Source of the DNA: Actinomadura rudentiformis
Lineage (GTDB): Bacteria; Actinomycetota; Actinomycetes; Streptosporangiales; Streptosporangiaceae
Direction of reading: 5' to 3'
Assembly (NCBI RefSeq): GCF_008923185.1
Contig: NZ_WBMT01000017.1
Span: forward strand, 186,001-250,000
DNA: 64,000 bases
Shown: positions 60,401 to 64,000 of the stretch, in pieces
Position numbering within the stretch: position 1 is the stretch's first letter
Layout of the letters: each line of letters opens with the position of its first letter
The notes under the pieces: model-generated
Told to the model about the DNA's origin: nothing
Databases searched by the model: none
The model's input: only the letters and a program-made list of their open reading frames with translations
Made by a program: the position numbers and the translations under genes

Positions 60401-60473
60401 CGTCCTCATGACGCCCTTGACCGTCCCCATGACGTCCATGATCGTCCTCATGACGCCGTTGACCGTCCCCATG
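60401..60473. repeat. 31-base direct repeat upstream of moeA
   Basis: The 31 bases at 60401-60431 are repeated at 60443-60473 with one mismatch (period 42). On the minus strand each copy reads ATGGGGACGGTCAA...GTCATGAGGACG. The same ATGAGGACGGTC begins the moeA coding region, so the start region was multiplied, giving five ATG codons ahead of the real start. Confidence 0.75.
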
Positions 60474-60508
60474 GCACTCTCCCCCGAAGCTCGCGCGACC
60501 CGGACCGG

Positions 60509-61417
60509 CTACTCGCCGTCGTTCCGCCGCACGAACTCCCGCAGCCACGGCATGAACTCCGGCGCCAGGTCAGAGCGCTCGGACGCGAACTGCACGACGG
60601 TACGCAGGTACTCCAGCTTGTTGCCGGTGTCGTAGCGGCGGCCCCGGAACTTCACCCCGTACACGCCACCGCCCTGGTCGGCGGGCATGTCACCGAGGGT
60701 GCGGAGGGCGTCCGTCAGCTGGATCTCGCCACCGCGGCCGGGCGGGGTCTTCTCCAGGACGTCGAAGACCGCCGGGTCGCACACGTACCGCCCGATGATG
60801 ATCCAGTTGCTCGGCGCCTCCTCCACCGACGGCTTCTCGACCAGGTCGGTGATCTTGACGACGTCCTGCTCGTCGGTCGCCTCGATGGCGGCGCAGCCGT
60901 ACGCGGACACCTGGTCCGGCTCGACCTCCATCAGGGCCACGACGCTGCCGCCGTGCTTCTGCCGGACCTCGATCATCCGGGTGAGCAGCTGGTCCCGCGC
61001 GTCGATCATGTCGTCGCCGAGCAGCACGGCGAACGGCTCGTTGCCGACGTGCTGGCGGGCGCAGTGCACCGCGTGCCCGAGGCCGCGCGGCTCGCCCTGC
61101 CGGACGTAGTGCATGATCGCCAGGTCGCTGGACTCGTGCACGGCGGCCAGGCGATCCTCATCGCCCTTGGCGCGCAGCGCGTCCTCCAGCTCGTAGGCCC
61201 GGTCGAAGTGGTCCTCGATGGACCGCTTGCTCCGGCCAGTGATCATCAGAACGTCGTTGAGACCGGCGGCGACCGCCTCCTCGACGACGTACTGGATCGC
61301 CGGCTTGTCGACGATGGGCAACATTTCCTTGGGAGTCGCCTTGGTGGCGGGCAAGAATCGGGTACCGAGACCGGCCGCCGGGACGACCGCCTTTAGTACA
61401 GGTGCGAAGTCGGCCAT
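60509..61417 (-). CDS. galU: UTP--glucose-1-phosphate uridylyltransferase
   Basis: A 302-residue GalU making UDP-glucose for wall and capsule sugars. The sugar-nucleotidyltransferase motif is KAVVPAAGLGTRFLPATKATPKEMLPIVDKPAIQ at the N terminus. It continues with EEAVAAGLNDVLMITGRSKRSIEDHFD, FAVLLGDDMIDA and KITDLVEKPSVEEAPSN, and AKFRGRRYDTGN-like VKFRGRRYDTGNKLEYL closes. It is the first gene of the galU-moeA-moaC-mogA run and is divergent from the cyclo-ligase gene 33 bases away. Confidence 0.96.
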   Translation of the reverse strand: MADFAPVLKAVVPAAGLGTRFLPATKATPKEMLPIVDKPAIQYVVEEAVAAGLNDVLMITGRSKRSIEDHFDRAYELEDALRAKGDEDRLAAVHESSDLAIMHYVRQGEPRGLGHAVHCARQHVGNEPFAVLLGDDMIDARDQLLTRMIEVRQKHGGSVVALMEVEPDQVSAYGCAAIEATDEQDVVKITDLVEKPSVEEAPSNWIIIGRYVCDPAVFDVLEKTPPGRGGEIQLTDALRTLGDMPADQGGGVYGVKFRGRRYDTGNKLEYLRTVVQFASERSDLAPEFMPWLREFVRRNDGE

Positions 61418-61450
61418 GCAGAGACCCTAGCCATCGAGAGCGAGCAAAAC

Positions 61451-62224
61451 GTGCAGCACCCTGAGCAGGAGGCTGAAATCTCCATAACGAACTCAGCGAA
61501 AAGCGTGACCGAGCCTGGCACGCCCCCAGAAGAGCCCGCCGCCCAGCCTGCAGAGCCCGCCGCACAGGGCACTGCGCAGGAGGCCGCGCAGGAGGCCGCG
61601 CAGGGCGTTGCGCAGGGGGGTTCCGAGGGTGCTGCGCATGTTGCTAAGCGGGAGTTGCGGCGCTTGTTGCTTGCCGCTCGGGGAGAAATGGGCCCCGACG
61701 AACGCGCCGCCGCGTCCCGTTCGATGCGGGATGCCCTGCTTTCGGCGCCAGAGCTGGAGATGGGCGGCACGATCGCCGCGTACGTCTCGTTCGGCGCCGA
61801 GCCCGACACCCGTGGGCTGATCTTCGGGTTGTGGAAGCGCGGGGCGTACGTCCTCCTGCCCCGGCTGCTGCCGGACGGCGACCTGGACTGGGCGTCGTAC
61901 GAGGGCCCCGACTCGCTCGTCCCCGGCCCGATGGGCCTGCTGGAACCGGCCGAGCCGCCTCGCGGCCCGGAGGCCGTGGCCAGCGCCGACGTGGTGCTCG
62001 TCCCGGCTGTGGCGATCGACCGCACGGGGCTTCGCCTTGGCCGTGGCGGAGGCTCGTACGACCGTGCCCTGGCCAGGGTCGGCCCGGCGATCCTCACCGT
62101 CGGCCTGGTGTACGACGCGGAACTGGTGGACGAGGTTCCCGCCGAGCCGCACGACCGGCGCGTCCGCGCCGTGGTGACCCCTGAAGGCGGGCTACTCCGA
62201 TTCCCCCAGTGGCCCCTACGCTGA
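61451..62224 (+). CDS. 5-formyltetrahydrofolate cyclo-ligase with repetitive N-terminal extension
   Basis: A 257-residue protein. The enzyme starts near residue 65 (AKRELRRLLLAARGEMGPDERAAASR) and has MGLLEPAEPP, DVVLVPAVAIDRTGLRLGRGGGSYDRALA (ATP/substrate loop) and GLVYDAELVDEVP. It converts 5-formyl-THF to 5,10-methenyl-THF with ATP. The first 64 residues are low-complexity (PAEPAAQGTAQEAAQEAAQG) from short GC-rich repeats, so the GTG at 61451 may not be the true start. It is divergent from galU. Confidence 0.9.
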   Translation: MQHPEQEAEISITNSAKSVTEPGTPPEEPAAQPAEPAAQGTAQEAAQEAAQGVAQGGSEGAAHVAKRELRRLLLAARGEMGPDERAAASRSMRDALLSAPELEMGGTIAAYVSFGAEPDTRGLIFGLWKRGAYVLLPRLLPDGDLDWASYEGPDSLVPGPMGLLEPAEPPRGPEAVASADVVLVPAVAIDRTGLRLGRGGGSYDRALARVGPAILTVGLVYDAELVDEVPAEPHDRRVRAVVTPEGGLLRFPQWPLR

Positions 62225-62284
62225 CCCGAACAAGATCACGGCCAGCCCGCCCGCGGTCGGCCGAACGCCGCCTGGAGGTACGAC

Positions 62285-63286
62285 ATGACGACGCCGACGC
62301 CGACGCCGTGGCGGATCCTTTCCCTGCCTCCGCTCGACCATGATCTGGTCCGCGGGTTGTTCGCCCCGCTCGGCGACGCGGTGGAGATCACCTTTCCGGA
62401 GACCCGTGACAAGGCCGGGCTCCACGCCGCGCTTCCGACGGCCGAGCTGATCATCGGGGACTTCACCGGTCAGCTGGCGCTCGACGCCGACGCCGTGGCG
62501 GCCGCCCCCCGCCTCGCGTTCGTGCAGATGCCGTCGGTCGGGACGGACAGCCTCGACCTCGGCGCTCTCGCCGCCGCCGAGGTCCCCGCGGCCAACGCTG
62601 CCGGGTTCAACGCGCGGGCCGTGGCGGAATGGGCGGTCGGCGCCGCGTTCGCGCTCTGCCGGCAGCTGGTCCTGGGTGACCGGCTGGTCCGGGCGGGCGG
62701 GTGGCCGCAGATGGAACTGCTCGCCCGCGGCCCGCGGGAGATCCACACGCAGCGGGTCGGGATCATCGGGTACGGGCCGATCGGCGAGGAGGCCGCCCGG
62801 CTGTTCGGGTTGCTCGGCAGCCCGGTGTCCTACTGGTCCCGGCGCCGCCGCCCCGAGGCGTCCGCCACGTACCGCGAGTTCGACGATCTGCTGGCGAACT
62901 CCGACATCCTCGTGATCGCGGTACCGCTCACGCCGGAGACCACCGGGCTGCTGAACGCGGAGAAGCTCGCGTTGCTACCGCCCGACGCCCTGCTGGTGAA
63001 CGTGGGCCGCGGCGGGATCGCACCGGACGCCGACGTGCTCGCCGCCCTCGAATCGGGACACCTGGCCGGGGCCGCGCTCGACGTCTTCGAGCAGGAACCG
63101 CCTCCCGCCGACCACCCCCTCCGTACGCACGAGAACGTTCTGGTGTCGCCGCACACGGCGGGCGGAACCTCGATGTCCCAGATCAAGCTGGTGACGATGG
63201 TCAAGGACAACGTCGCCGCCGCGGTCTCCGGTCATCCGGTGACGAACGTCGTGAACGGCGTGAACCCGCAGGTCAAGCGCCGCTGA
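62285..63286 (+). CDS. D-isomer-specific 2-hydroxyacid dehydrogenase
   Basis: A 333-residue NAD-dependent dehydrogenase. The N-terminal catalytic half has MPSVGTDSLDLGAL. The NAD motif is VGIIGYGPIGEEAARLFGLLG (GxGxxG), with VPLTPETTGLLNAEKLALLP and LVNVGRGGI (catalytic Arg). The Glu is in DVFEQEPPPADHPL and the His in LVSPHTAGGT. The substrate (phosphoglycerate, glyoxylate or a branched hydroxyacid) cannot be told. A stand-alone gene 60 bases after the cyclo-ligase. Confidence 0.92.
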   Translation: MTTPTPTPWRILSLPPLDHDLVRGLFAPLGDAVEITFPETRDKAGLHAALPTAELIIGDFTGQLALDADAVAAAPRLAFVQMPSVGTDSLDLGALAAAEVPAANAAGFNARAVAEWAVGAAFALCRQLVLGDRLVRAGGWPQMELLARGPREIHTQRVGIIGYGPIGEEAARLFGLLGSPVSYWSRRRRPEASATYREFDDLLANSDILVIAVPLTPETTGLLNAEKLALLPPDALLVNVGRGGIAPDADVLAALESGHLAGAALDVFEQEPPPADHPLRTHENVLVSPHTAGGTSMSQIKLVTMVKDNVAAAVSGHPVTNVVNGVNPQVKRR

Positions 63287-63336
63287 TTCACTCTCCCCGC
63301 CCCTTCGGGACCGCGAACGGTCAGTCGCAAATAGGT

Positions 63337-63361
63337 GATCCGTATACGAATATGTAGGATC
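63337..63361. promoter_or_regulatory. Inverted repeat with CGTATACG core before the antiporter gene
   Basis: GATCC at 63337-63341 and GGATC at 63357-63361 bracket CGTATACG (63341-63348), in the otherwise empty 114 bases before the antiporter gene. The AT-rich centre suggests a promoter or operator. No ydaO/c-di-AMP riboswitch pattern was found. Confidence 0.35.
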
Positions 63362-63400
63362 TCTTAACGATCAGGCTTCCGCGACCCCGAAGGGTGGGAT

Positions 63401-64000
63401 GTGCAGCTCGACCTCTGGCTACTCTTCGGGGCCACCCTCGTACTGTGTGCCATCATCGCGGTCCGTCTCTCCCATCAGGCGGGCCTTCCGTCGCTGCTCG
63501 CCTACATGGGGCTCGGCCTGTTCATCGGCGAGGCCGGCCCCCTGCACATCCAGTTCGACAACGCGATGGTCGCCGAGACACTTGGCTTTGCCGCCCTCGT
63601 TCTGATCCTGGCCGAGGGCGGCATCACCACCAGCTGGCGCAACGTACGGCCGTCGGCCCCGGCCGCCCTGGCGGTCTCCACCCTCGGGACGCTGATCAGC
63701 ATCCTCGTGGTGGCGGTCGCCGCCGCCTGGCTGATCGGCCTGGAATGGCAGTTGGCCTTCCTGCTGGCCGCCGTGCTCGCACCGACGGACGCCGCGGCGG
63801 TGTTCTCAGTGCTGCGCAGGCTGCCGTTGCCGTCCCGGCTGAGCGGGCTGCTGGAGGCCGAGTCGGGCTTCAACGACGCGCCCGTCGTCATCGTCGTCAT
63901 CACGCTCAGCACGACCCAGGCAGGCATGCCCAACCTGCTGGAGCTCGCCGGGGTCATGATCTACGAACTGATCGCGGGTGGCCTGATCGGCATCGCGATC
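63401..64000 (+). CDS. CPA1-family Na+(K+)/H+ antiporter, 5' part
   Basis: The first 200 codons of a cation/proton antiporter run off the window end. GTG at 63401 follows AGGGTGGG. The protein starts QLDLWLLFGATLVLCAIIAV, then SLLAYMGLGLFIGEAG, LILAEGGITTSW, VLAPTDAAAVFSVLRRLPLP and LEAESGFNDAPVVIVV. The paired Asp residues in PTDAAAV and FNDAP are the ion-binding marks of the NhaP/CPA1 family (potassium/proton type in many bacteria). About six membrane helices are visible. Confidence 0.92.
   Translation, partial: MQLDLWLLFGATLVLCAIIAVRLSHQAGLPSLLAYMGLGLFIGEAGPLHIQFDNAMVAETLGFAALVLILAEGGITTSWRNVRPSAPAALAVSTLGTLISILVVAVAAAWLIGLEWQLAFLLAAVLAPTDAAAVFSVLRRLPLPSRLSGLLEAESGFNDAPVVIVVITLSTTQAGMPNLLELAGVMIYELIAGGLIGIAI

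Noticed and set aside
63287..63400. c-di-AMP (ydaO) riboswitch before the antiporter
   Set aside because: The leader is short and lacks the conserved ydaO core; only a small palindrome is seen.
1..64000. CRISPR arrays, insertion sequences or prophage
   Set aside because: No regularly spaced identical repeats, transposase, integrase or phage structural genes were found. Short tandem repeats are within or beside ordinary genes.

Overview
The window is high-GC DNA with GTG starts, ATGA overlaps and gene orders typical of a filamentous actinomycete. Several signs point to the Streptosporangiales or a close relative: PMT next to rsmI, paired eukaryote-like Ser/Thr kinases, SCO4226-like and S-adenosyl methyltransferase families, and the galU-moeA-moaC-mogA-rimJ-sepX order. 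The genus is inferred, not proven. There is no rRNA, CRISPR array, intact transposon or prophage. The only tRNA seen is tRNA-Ala(CGC) at 54367-54440.

Region 1 (1-11.1 kb) holds a partial GT39-like membrane glycosyltransferase, rsmI divergent from a protein mannosyltransferase, and an MFS exporter divergent from its likely LacI regulator with twin operators. It continues with corA, a MecA-type PBP divergent from a LysR regulator, and a class A beta-lactamase-fold protein coupled to that regulator.

Region 2 (11.2-20.8 kb) is a co-directional run: two Ser/Thr kinases, an RDD membrane protein carrying the same extracytoplasmic domain as both kinases, a double-AAA CbxX/EccA-like ATPase, and an ArdC-TOPRIM primase-like protein. 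A structured, repeat-rich non-coding stretch follows.

Region 3 (20.8-33 kb) has a PAP2 phosphatase, a PGPGW protein and an ADP-ribosylglycohydrolase with a C-terminal extension. A TetR regulator is divergent from two NAD(P)-binding enzymes with clear palindromic operators. After these come a broken membrane-associated oxidoreductase, an orphan histidine kinase, methyltransferases, an ECF42-type sigma/YCII pair and a Tat-exported phosphoesterase.

Region 4 (33-50.4 kb) has argG with an ARG box and terminator, and a sulfite-oxidase-like/flavin reductase/zinc-ribbon cassette. An OhrR-like regulator faces an alpha/beta hydrolase. A second ECF42/YCII pair is followed by a gene graveyard: a broken ECF sigma factor fused to an oxidoreductase fragment, then a decayed copy of the hydrolase 3' end with its terminator. 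The region ends with a secreted S33 peptidase, a NarL-type two-component system, a methyltransferase, an AraC regulator and a STAS protein whose stop codon lies inside a tandem repeat.

Region 5 (50.4-64 kb) has a TetR/membrane protein/FAD monooxygenase operon, the tRNA, then sepX(glpR)-rimJ, an interposed nagA block, and mogA-moaC-moeA-galU. The nagA block carries a low-complexity insertion in nagA and a sugar-isomerase remnant. Beyond galU lie divergent 5-formyl-THF cyclo-ligase, a 2-hydroxyacid dehydrogenase and a partial CPA1 antiporter. Pairing of the gephyrin-like MoeA (Glp) with membrane protein SepX/GlpR suggests a shared role in cell division.
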